A DNA stretch of 64,000 bases from Palsa-1400 sp036501625 (GTDB lineage Bacteria; Verrucomicrobiota; Verrucomicrobiia; Limisphaerales; Palsa-1400): contig DASXZY010000008.1 of NCBI GenBank assembly GCA_036501625.1, positions 62,001-126,000 of the forward strand, in the 5' to 3' direction. Under the pieces are notes generated by a model. That model was not told the DNA's origin, did no database searches, and worked only from the letters and a program-made list of their open reading frames with translations. Both the position numbers and the translations under genes were made by a program. Of the stretch, positions 33,348 to 40,817 are shown in pieces (position 1 is the stretch's first letter; every line of letters begins with the position of its first letter).

Positions 33348-34784
33348 TCACGGGCCGGCCGCGCGCGAGGCCAGCAGGCCCGGCAGCGCGGGACGCCACC
33401 GGTTCAACCGGCTGGAGGGGAACGGTATCTCGAACTCAAGCCGGCAGCCGGCGCCCGGCGCGCTCTGCACCCGGAATCGCCCGCCGAGATCGGTCATGCG
33501 CGACATCATGTTGCTCAACCCGTGCCGCGCGCCGTCGATTTGCCCCACGTCGAATCCCCGGCCATTGTCCTCGACGACGACCAGGAGCGTCTGGCCCTGC
33601 AACCGGATCGAAACGCCGACTTCGTTGGCCCCGGAATGTTTGACAGCGTTGCCCAGCGCCTCTTTGACCGCGAGCAGAAGATTGCGCCGGAATGGCATGT
33701 CCAGGCAAAGGTCCGGCAATTCGCGCTGGATGTCGAACCGGCACCGCACCAGGGCCAGGCGCAGAAAGGACTCGGCGTATTTGCAGATGTAAATAACAAA
33801 ATCGCGCAGGGTATCGCGCTGGGAATTGACGACCCAGACCACTTCATCAATGGCGCCCAGGACGTTGCGGGTGTTCTCGCACATCTCGCTGAATTGCCCG
33901 CGCGTTTCCGACTCGGCCGGCAGGCTGCTTTGAGCCTCCTCGCCTATCAACAATAATTGCGTCAGCCGTGTGCCCAGATCGTCGTGGATGTCCCGGGCGA
34001 TGCGGGCGCGTTCCAGGCGCAAGAGCCGGGTCGCCCTGGATTGCACGACCAGTTGCATGAGCAGAAACATGGAGCTTAATCCCGCGAGCCCGCAGGCGGC
34101 CACCAGGCTGATTTGGAACCAGCCGCGTTCCCAAAAATGAACCGACAGCGGCATCAACGGAGGCAAATTGACAAAGTGAGTTGGAATCTTCCACCACGGC
34201 TCCTGCCCCAAAACACCCACGACTGTGGCCGCGGGCCAATTGTCCTCGGCGTGGCGGCGCGTTTGCCAATGACTGGCATCCATCGGCGCCACGCGCCAGT
34301 TTTGGTCGGAAGCGACGTTGACGCTCTTGCCATTGGCCAAGCCGATGTGAAATCCGACAATCACGCCTGCTTTGTCGTTGTCATTGAAACCTTCGACTGC
34401 CAGCACGTGCTGTCCGGGCGGGAGCACCCAGGCCAAATCGTAAACGCTGACCGTGCGCCAGTCGCTGCCGCGGCCCAATTCGCGCCCGTCCAGGAAGAGA
34501 GTGAAGCCGTTGTCAGCCGCGATGTGGAGTTGGGCCTGGACGACCTGGGTGCCGCCAGGAATCTCGAAAGTTTTCCAAAGGCGGCAGGTTTGTTTGTCGC
34601 GGGTTTGCCCTTCCCAAATCCACACACCGAGGTAATTGGTGGCGTCGCTCAACATCTTGGCCGTGTTGGCCGCCAATTCCTCCTGGTCGGCCGCGCGCAC
34701 GGCGGAGCCAGCCAAAAAAGCGTAGCACAAACACAACAAGCCGCCGGACAAATATCTGCTTCTCTTAAACACGGTTGAACGCAC
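33348..34784 (-). CDS. Sensor histidine kinase (HisKA_3) with a rhamnosidase-N-like periplasmic domain
   Basis: 478 residues. Signal sequence (SGGLLCLCYAFLAGSAVRAA), then a periplasmic beta-sandwich (about 45-190) of the kind found as the N-terminal accessory domain of alpha-L-rhamnosidases: WKTFEIPGGTQVVQAQLHIA, ADNGFTLFLDGRELG, YDLAWVLPPGQHVLAVEGFN. One transmembrane helix (FQISLVAACGLAGLSSMFLL) leads to HisKA_3 with the phospho-accepting His in RIARDIHDDLGTRLTQ, and a HATPase domain with VEDNGRGFDV and HGLSNM. It probably senses a sugar or glycan outside the membrane and phosphorylates the adjacent regulator. Confidence 0.87.
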   Translation of the reverse strand: MRSTVFKRSRYLSGGLLCLCYAFLAGSAVRAADQEELAANTAKMLSDATNYLGVWIWEGQTRDKQTCRLWKTFEIPGGTQVVQAQLHIAADNGFTLFLDGRELGRGSDWRTVSVYDLAWVLPPGQHVLAVEGFNDNDKAGVIVGFHIGLANGKSVNVASDQNWRVAPMDASHWQTRRHAEDNWPAATVVGVLGQEPWWKIPTHFVNLPPLMPLSVHFWERGWFQISLVAACGLAGLSSMFLLMQLVVQSRATRLLRLERARIARDIHDDLGTRLTQLLLIGEEAQSSLPAESETRGQFSEMCENTRNVLGAIDEVVWVVNSQRDTLRDFVIYICKYAESFLRLALVRCRFDIQRELPDLCLDMPFRRNLLLAVKEALGNAVKHSGANEVGVSIRLQGQTLLVVVEDNGRGFDVGQIDGARHGLSNMMSRMTDLGGRFRVQSAPGAGCRLEFEIPFPSSRLNRWRPALPGLLASRAAGP

Positions 34785-35045
34785 TTTAAGTTAATCCAAA
34801 CGCCCGCCTCACGGCAAGCCAATCTCACTTCAGCGATAAACGCGCCCGGCCTCCGGCGCCAATTTTCCCGCGGCGGACGGAGAATCCAAGTTGACAGTTT
34901 CGCCCGGCCCTGCCAAAGTCGATCAGTCCCGTAAAAACAGAAGCAGGCTCGACTGCCATTGGCCTTGCCAGGTTTATGAAGAAATTGGTGTGTTTCAACC
35001 AAAGGAACAGCAGGGCGATTGATCCTGCCAGCCCGGCGCGAAAAT

Positions 35046-36479
35046 ATGCTCGATGCTGAGAACCAGTTGGGGAAAATAGCTCCTACCTATGACGAACTTC
35101 AGGGGCTTAAGCATCTTCGCAAGGCGCGCGATTGGGCGGGGCCAGCCACAAGAGAATCCGCGCTCCGGTCCATCTTGCAGGCGGTTGAAGTTGCGTTGGC
35201 AAACATTGCTGATCTTGCTGGCCGCGCCGCCCAGAATGTTTCTACAAATGATATTGGCGCTGCCGGCGTGAAGTTAGGATGGATTCTAAGCTTTCACCGT
35301 CTTCTGACCAAGTTGACTGGCATGGCTTCAGAACCGCCACTGCGCCTTCCGGGAGGCATCGCATCGCCCCCTTTCACGACCTTCTCTTCTCCGGCCTGCT
35401 CAGAATTCATCGCCGCGGTAAAACTGCTCGACACCGCGTTGTTCGCGCACATAGAGAGGAAACAAATCAGTTTGGAAGAGCTTTTGGCCCGCGAATCGCT
35501 GGACAATGACGAAATGCGGCTGTTGCATCTGCTCCGGGTTTCCGCCCATGAGACCGCGATTTGGAACAGCCAACTTGCGCAGTTTGCAGGATTGGAGATT
35601 TCTGAAACGCTTGATTCGTGGATTCGGGCAGCAGACTTGCGCGCGATGATTCGCGATACAAAGCTCAAAGGAGATACCTTTTACATGCAATTCCGCGGGC
35701 TGCACCAAATCCCGGAAATCCTCGCCGCGGAGGCCAACGCGCAACTCGCGTGCGCGACCAAAGACATATTAGCCGGAAGACTGCACCCCTCGTACAACTC
35801 GCTGGCAACCGCCACGGTGCTCTGCGGAGGCATCGTTGCCTCCGCAAGGCCTTTGATTGACTGCCTATCAACCGCCGACTATCATCACATTAGGGAAAAT
35901 CTTGGCATGACCAGCGGCAGCCATTCTGTTGCATTGCACGATGCGCTTTTCGGGGAACGGTACGAACAGCTTACTCATGCGCTTGATGGTTGCATCGATT
36001 CCTGCTCCAAACGCTTGAACGCTGGGGCGCCGAAGTCCATTCAAGCTGTTTTTGAGGCCCAAAATTATGACCGGGAAGCGGCGGATTTGGTTCTTTTGCT
36101 CCATCTCGCCGGCCTGCTCAACGCACAGATTCGCCAGTGGCGCGAATACCACCTCGCCCTCCCCCGCCACAACCTCGGGAGCGGACTGACGCGATCGCTC
36201 ATCGGAACGCTTGACGCCGTTCAGGCCGTTGAGAAATTGCGCGATCAAGCCAGGCAAAACGATTCGGGAGTTGCATATGGATTGCTTCAGCCGGACGCGC
36301 CAGCCCCGGTGGGCGAGCTTGCCTTGCACCTGCGTTCCGCGGAGTCGCTTGACGCGCGCCTGTTGGCGGCTGTTGGCTCTGCCACACGCCGCCGCTTTCC
36401 AGATGTTCAAAACCGGACAGGCGCCTTCCGCGCCTGTCCCGTTTCCAACGCGGCCGCGCCCATGCCGCCCAAGCCATGA
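35046..36479 (+). CDS. Diverged tryptophan 2,3-dioxygenase-like protein, first gene of a conflict-type operon
   Basis: 477 residues from the ATG at 35046; a TTG at 35019 with AGGG just before it is an alternative. Residues about 215-380 align with heme tryptophan 2,3-dioxygenase. GLHQIPEIL matches the distal-His motif HQxSELW (His220), LSTADYHHIRENLGMTSGSH matches the LTPxEYxxFRxxLGxSSG block with the substrate-binding Arg283, and QIRQWREYH matches the WRxxH proximal heme ligand (His369). The GTGGSSG loop is not clearly kept. Residues 35-100 (ALRSILQAVEVALANIADLA then NDIGAAGVKLGWILSFHRLL) show the same helix pattern without the His, perhaps a degenerate duplicate. It is much longer than ordinary enzymes (~280). 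The next gene begins 17 nt later; see the neighbours for the proposed conflict role. Confidence 0.72.
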   Translation: MLDAENQLGKIAPTYDELQGLKHLRKARDWAGPATRESALRSILQAVEVALANIADLAGRAAQNVSTNDIGAAGVKLGWILSFHRLLTKLTGMASEPPLRLPGGIASPPFTTFSSPACSEFIAAVKLLDTALFAHIERKQISLEELLARESLDNDEMRLLHLLRVSAHETAIWNSQLAQFAGLEISETLDSWIRAADLRAMIRDTKLKGDTFYMQFRGLHQIPEILAAEANAQLACATKDILAGRLHPSYNSLATATVLCGGIVASARPLIDCLSTADYHHIRENLGMTSGSHSVALHDALFGERYEQLTHALDGCIDSCSKRLNAGAPKSIQAVFEAQNYDREAADLVLLLHLAGLLNAQIRQWREYHLALPRHNLGSGLTRSLIGTLDAVQAVEKLRDQARQNDSGVAYGLLQPDAPAPVGELALHLRSAESLDARLLAAVGSATRRRFPDVQNRTGAFRACPVSNAAAPMPPKP

Positions 36480-36496
36480 TTCTTGTTGACTAAATT

Positions 36497-38851
36497 ATGA
36501 AGAAGCCCAGTGACGAATTGCAACAGCCTATTCAGATTCTGCAGGTTGGGAACTTGCGCGTGAATGACCGGGAGGATTTTGACGACGTCATAAAAGGCTT
36601 GAAAGAGGAATTGGAGCGCAAAGAAGCCGGCTCCAATGTCGATTTTCTAATTTGTTCCGGCGTTTTTCCGGCCAAGCCAACACGCGCGATTATCGATGCG
36701 ACGTGCCAGTTTATTGAACGATTGGGCATGCGCCTCTTGAAAGATAAAGAACGGGAAAATCGGCTGATGATCGTGCCGAGCAAGAGCGATATGGCCAATC
36801 ACCCGGACCATTTTAAAGAGCTTTATCAGCGGGTATTTGCAGCGGTGGGTGGAACACCGAAGGAGTATACGATGGAAAATGGCGAGCTTCGCGACTTGAA
36901 GGATTTGACTTTAATCAGCCTGCCTTGCTGGGGGCTGGACCGCGACCGCGGCATTGATTGGCTGCACAAAACGCTGGCCGATCTAAAGCTTAACCGTCCG
37001 AGCGAGCTGGCTTATATTTACTCAACCCCCACGGTGCTAGTCACAGCGGAAGGGCCGTCAAATCCGGGAATCGGAATGCAACGCGCCTTTAACTGGGGCG
37101 CCATATACGACTCCATTCCGCTGACATTGCACCTCGCGAGCGATGCCGCTTTTGACATGGTTCGGAGTGACGTCTTTAGCAGCGCGCCTGTCTGCGTGGC
37201 GTGCCGTTCCAACGGAGGCGAGGACTTCTGGCCGCTCCGCATGAATTTGATTCAGTTGCCGCGGCCCGGCTCCCCGGCGCCGCCCCGGGTCGGGCATTGC
37301 CTGCGGCAAAAAACCGGTTCCTGGGATATTCGTTTTACGCTCATTCCTGAAAATCAGCCGTCGCGAACAATTTCAAAACAGTTATTGACCCGCCAGTTTC
37401 AGAAGATCGCTCAGATGCTCACGGAGGATACGAACGGTATTTTGGTTTACGGATTGCCAGGTTGCGGTTTGGGTTTGCTTGTCGAACTCCTGGATAGCGA
37501 ATCTGTTTCCGCTGGCGGCCGCAAATACAAATTGCACAAACGCGATTGGCAACCGGACCAAGGCATCTCATCAAAAGACCTTGAACAAATCGTGAAAAAG
37601 GACCCCGGAGGGCGCCATCTTTTCGTGATTAACGCCACGAGCCACCGGAATTGCCGCGAAGAAGTCGACCTGGAAGCCGTGGCCAACCTTATTTCGCCTG
37701 GCGGCATAAGAGAGCGGACGCCCCAAATTTTCATCGAAGGCAAGATGAAGATCATGCACTTTGGATATTTCGATCAGGCGCCCACAACAGACCACAGACT
37801 GAAACCGCACGAAGTTCGGACGCTGGAGGATGAGGATCTCGAAACTCTCGAAGGGCAATATTCGCACCGGGCGCCTCTGGATTCGAGAAGAGTGCGCGAA
37901 CTCACCGGGCGCTACGCTGGTTTTACAAAATGCGTCATGGATGGTGTCCTGGCGCGATTTACGAACGATTGGGAGGGAGCCTGTTTGATTCGGGAAACCA
38001 CGGCTTTGAACCTTTTGTCCCGGTCCTTGGAAGACCCGGAATTGGAAGATTCGCTTCGCAAATTTGTGTCATTTCACGAAAATGACCCGGTTCGGAGGCA
38101 AGTATTCACTCAAATTCGAGATGCCCTCATGGCCCAATTTGCCGGGCACGCGCTGCGGGATATTTTGCAACGCGACCGTATCGTCGACTTGTCAGCTTGT
38201 ACGAAGGATCCAAATTGGATTGCCATGAAGCGGTGGTTGAATCATCTTGCCGATTACAAGATATTGAAACCGCTTCCTGACCTGAAGTTTCACGTTTTGG
38301 TTGTCGCGCCGTTTCTCTGCCGCAGGAGCGCCACGATATTTCTCTCATATCCGAATGAATTGGCCAAGGTCAAGGCCAAGGTGAGGACCGCACTGGAGCA
38401 ATGGTCCTGTAACAACGGCGCGACCATTGCGTTTAAAGACTACCAGGGCCCTCATGGATTGGACGCGCCGCTCGGAAAGAGAACATTGCGGGAAAAATTC
38501 AAAGTCAATATGGACGGGGTGGATGACGCCATCTTCATCCATTCAGGAGAAAAAATCACCAGTCCACATGTCCGGAAAGAATTAAAGCTGTTCAGAAAGG
38601 GCGCATCGAGTCTCTCCTACAGACGCAGGCCCGCCCATCCGATAGTGGTATTTGTGAACACAACGGGGCGCGGCCCCAAAGAATTCTGGAATGTTGACCG
38701 CATTATTTTAACGGAGACTAATAATGATGGGGAATTCGCGGAACTGGATAACGCTATGGAACAGATCGCGGGGAAGATTATTTGGCGATGGGAATGGGGA
38801 TTTTGGCCGGATAGAGAACCCACTAAACCAAACCAACCCGCCCCGGCATGA
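36497..38851 (+). CDS. Degenerate metallophosphoesterase / P-loop / TIR-like multidomain protein
   Basis: 784 residues; I recognise three regions by pattern. (1) Residues 12-~190 follow a calcineurin-like phosphoesterase, but the metal motifs are altered: QVGNLRVND for the DxH motif, CSGVF for GD, MIVPSKSDM for GNHD, so it is probably inactive. (2) Residues 314-380 look like a P-loop NTPase with a broken Walker A, GLPGCGLGLL (no Lys/Thr), and LFVINATS as a Walker B-like strand. (3) Residues 612-765 resemble a TIR/SEFIR fold: ATIFLSYPNELAKVKAKV, GATIAFKDYQGPHG, VDDAIFIHSGEKITSPHVRK with Glu695 at the position of the TIR NADase glutamate, and HPIVVFVNTTGRG. The stop overlaps the NACHT start by 4 nt. 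Confidence 0.65.
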   Translation: MKKPSDELQQPIQILQVGNLRVNDREDFDDVIKGLKEELERKEAGSNVDFLICSGVFPAKPTRAIIDATCQFIERLGMRLLKDKERENRLMIVPSKSDMANHPDHFKELYQRVFAAVGGTPKEYTMENGELRDLKDLTLISLPCWGLDRDRGIDWLHKTLADLKLNRPSELAYIYSTPTVLVTAEGPSNPGIGMQRAFNWGAIYDSIPLTLHLASDAAFDMVRSDVFSSAPVCVACRSNGGEDFWPLRMNLIQLPRPGSPAPPRVGHCLRQKTGSWDIRFTLIPENQPSRTISKQLLTRQFQKIAQMLTEDTNGILVYGLPGCGLGLLVELLDSESVSAGGRKYKLHKRDWQPDQGISSKDLEQIVKKDPGGRHLFVINATSHRNCREEVDLEAVANLISPGGIRERTPQIFIEGKMKIMHFGYFDQAPTTDHRLKPHEVRTLEDEDLETLEGQYSHRAPLDSRRVRELTGRYAGFTKCVMDGVLARFTNDWEGACLIRETTALNLLSRSLEDPELEDSLRKFVSFHENDPVRRQVFTQIRDALMAQFAGHALRDILQRDRIVDLSACTKDPNWIAMKRWLNHLADYKILKPLPDLKFHVLVVAPFLCRRSATIFLSYPNELAKVKAKVRTALEQWSCNNGATIAFKDYQGPHGLDAPLGKRTLREKFKVNMDGVDDAIFIHSGEKITSPHVRKELKLFRKGASSLSYRRRPAHPIVVFVNTTGRGPKEFWNVDRIILTETNNDGEFAELDNAMEQIAGKIIWRWEWGFWPDREPTKPNQPAPA

Positions 38852-40809
38852 ACTCGAAACAAACACTGCATTTATCCGACCTCATTGCTGAAGGGCTAAA
38901 GCACTTCGAGAACCAGGCCAAATACGATTATATTCCCCTGCCCGCTCAACTGTCGAACGTGAGCCTCCGCCATGACAACGTTGAGGCGGTCAGTTTCATT
39001 GATCCCTGCCATTTTCTCGCCAATAGCCAGGCCGCCTTTGCGGGCCCTCAAATCAGGACGCCTTCGGTGTCATTAGTAGCCGCGGAATACGGCATGGGAA
39101 AGACGGAACTGATGCGGCGGCTCACACAGCGTCTTGAGTGCGCGAAGCTTCCGCCCCCTTTGGTTGTTAATTTAGCCGAGTGCCGGTCCAACGCCGGATC
39201 AATGAAGGCGCTGACCGAAAGCCCCTTCGATTACGACAAATTTATCGAATTGCTGTTTGGCCATCTTTCCCCAAACCGCGGAGAAAAACTGGCGCGGGAA
39301 GTCGATGCAGAGCTTGCAACGCAACGCACGCTCATTTTCGACAGTTTGGACGAAATGGCTTCGGACGAGGCGCAACATCGCTATTTCTTTGCCGGGTTAA
39401 ACAGATTGCTCACGGATAACGCGCGTCAAACCTCTCGTCTCATCCGAGTTGTCGTGACAGTTCGATGGGAGTATCTCCTGGCGTTTGACAAACCAGGCTT
39501 CGAGGATTTGAGACAGGAGCTGCACCGCGATGAAGACTCCCTCCCCATCTATCTGATCAGGCTCAGCGCGTTTGGATCCGACGATATCAGCTCTTATATC
39601 GAGCTTCGAAAGCTCAATTGGCTGGACCCATTATTTCGCAAAGACAAAGATCTGCTCACGATGCTGCGCCGTCCGTTGTTGCTGCGCTTATTTTGCGATG
39701 TGGCCGAAAAGCATCCGCAGGCCATTAAAGACGACTTGGAAAGGCTGCAAAGACCCGATCAAATCATATCGCTGTATGTCAAGGCCGCCACCGTGGACCC
39801 GCACTTGGTGGAAGCGCAAAACAAAATCACCCAGGCATCGTCAAATACACTCGAAATTGATCATGAGAAACTCGCGACTCTATGCGTTCGCTTGTTTAGC
39901 CAGCGCCGCAATGATCTAAACGTAAACGAACTGCGGCAAATCCTGCGAAAGCCCGCTCCCGATCAGCGCCCGGAAAGCGTCTGGCAGCATATTCACAAGT
40001 ACCCCTTTCTCAAGCGCAACAACGATAACGCGGAGTTCGCCCATCGTTCGTTCCTGGAGTATTTTGTAGCTCTCGGAATGTCGCGCGCGGGAGACCAAGA
40101 TAAGTTGAACCAATTCGATGAATTGGTTCTTAACGTCGATATGCGACAGTTTCTGCGTGCCATGCAGGGAAAGACCTGGTTCGCCCGGACCTTTCGTTCG
40201 TACGCCCTCGACCGGCCTGAAGAATGGAAGTTGGATGGCGCCTGGCCGGCGTTGGACAAAAATACCGAAGAGACCTTGGATCAGGAGCGAACACGGCTGT
40301 TAGACCTTATGACCGATCCCATGATGCAGCCGCCGAAAGATTGGAATGGCGCCGCAGCCGTGTTCGGATTTCTTGAGCGCCGCCGCGGGTCCGAAAAGGG
40401 CAAGCACTTGGAAAAGAAATGGGGCCATGCGGGCTTGCATCCGCGGTACTTGATGTACAATTACGAGGCGGTGGCGGTTTTTCTTAAGTATCATTGGTGG
40501 TCTGAAGGCATGGATCCTATCAAGTTGAAGTTCCCGAATCTCATCGAAGCCGGGGTCGAGTTTGTGCTTGATCGATTGCGCTGCGGCAAGCTGCCCAATC
40601 TCCTCGATGCGGACGAATTATTGTTGGAGCGCATGTTGGATATCGCGCAACGATTCGCATATTCATGGGCAAAAAGGCACGGCACGCGCAGCGGCCGCGA
40701 AATAATCGCGAAGGCGCTCAAACGGCCGGCGAATGCCCCCCGGAATGCGGATAATCCAATTGTTAAACGCATAGAAACCATTCTCAACGGCCTCGCCCGA
40801 ACAACTTGA
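38848..40809 (+). CDS. NACHT-type STAND NTPase
   Basis: 653 residues. Walker A VAAEYGMGKTELMRRL (Lys85, Thr86), Walker B RTLIFDSLDEM (161-170, the D..DE form of NACHT proteins), a sensor strand IRVVVTVRWEYLLAF, a helical region with RRPLLLRLFCDVAEK, and AEFAHRSFLEYFVALG (396-410), the conserved F-H-x-S-F-x-E-Y-F box at the end of NACHT modules. The C-terminal ~240 residues are helical and lack recognisable repeats; this is the likely sensor part. Such NTPases oligomerise on detecting a trigger and switch on effectors, as in many antiphage systems. Intact Walker motifs contrast with the degenerate P-loop in the preceding protein, so this is likely the active ATPase of the trio. Confidence 0.85.
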   Translation: MNSKQTLHLSDLIAEGLKHFENQAKYDYIPLPAQLSNVSLRHDNVEAVSFIDPCHFLANSQAAFAGPQIRTPSVSLVAAEYGMGKTELMRRLTQRLECAKLPPPLVVNLAECRSNAGSMKALTESPFDYDKFIELLFGHLSPNRGEKLAREVDAELATQRTLIFDSLDEMASDEAQHRYFFAGLNRLLTDNARQTSRLIRVVVTVRWEYLLAFDKPGFEDLRQELHRDEDSLPIYLIRLSAFGSDDISSYIELRKLNWLDPLFRKDKDLLTMLRRPLLLRLFCDVAEKHPQAIKDDLERLQRPDQIISLYVKAATVDPHLVEAQNKITQASSNTLEIDHEKLATLCVRLFSQRRNDLNVNELRQILRKPAPDQRPESVWQHIHKYPFLKRNNDNAEFAHRSFLEYFVALGMSRAGDQDKLNQFDELVLNVDMRQFLRAMQGKTWFARTFRSYALDRPEEWKLDGAWPALDKNTEETLDQERTRLLDLMTDPMMQPPKDWNGAAAVFGFLERRRGSEKGKHLEKKWGHAGLHPRYLMYNYEAVAVFLKYHWWSEGMDPIKLKFPNLIEAGVEFVLDRLRCGKLPNLLDADELLLERMLDIAQRFAYSWAKRHGTRSGREIIAKALKRPANAPRNADNPIVKRIETILNGLARTT

Positions 40810-40817
40810 AATTGATG

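Noticed and set aside
34891..34919. TTGACA at 34891 as a promoter for the conflict operon
   Set aside because: The -35 is perfect but the best -10 at 17 nt (CAAAGT) matches only 3 of 6, so no promoter was called.
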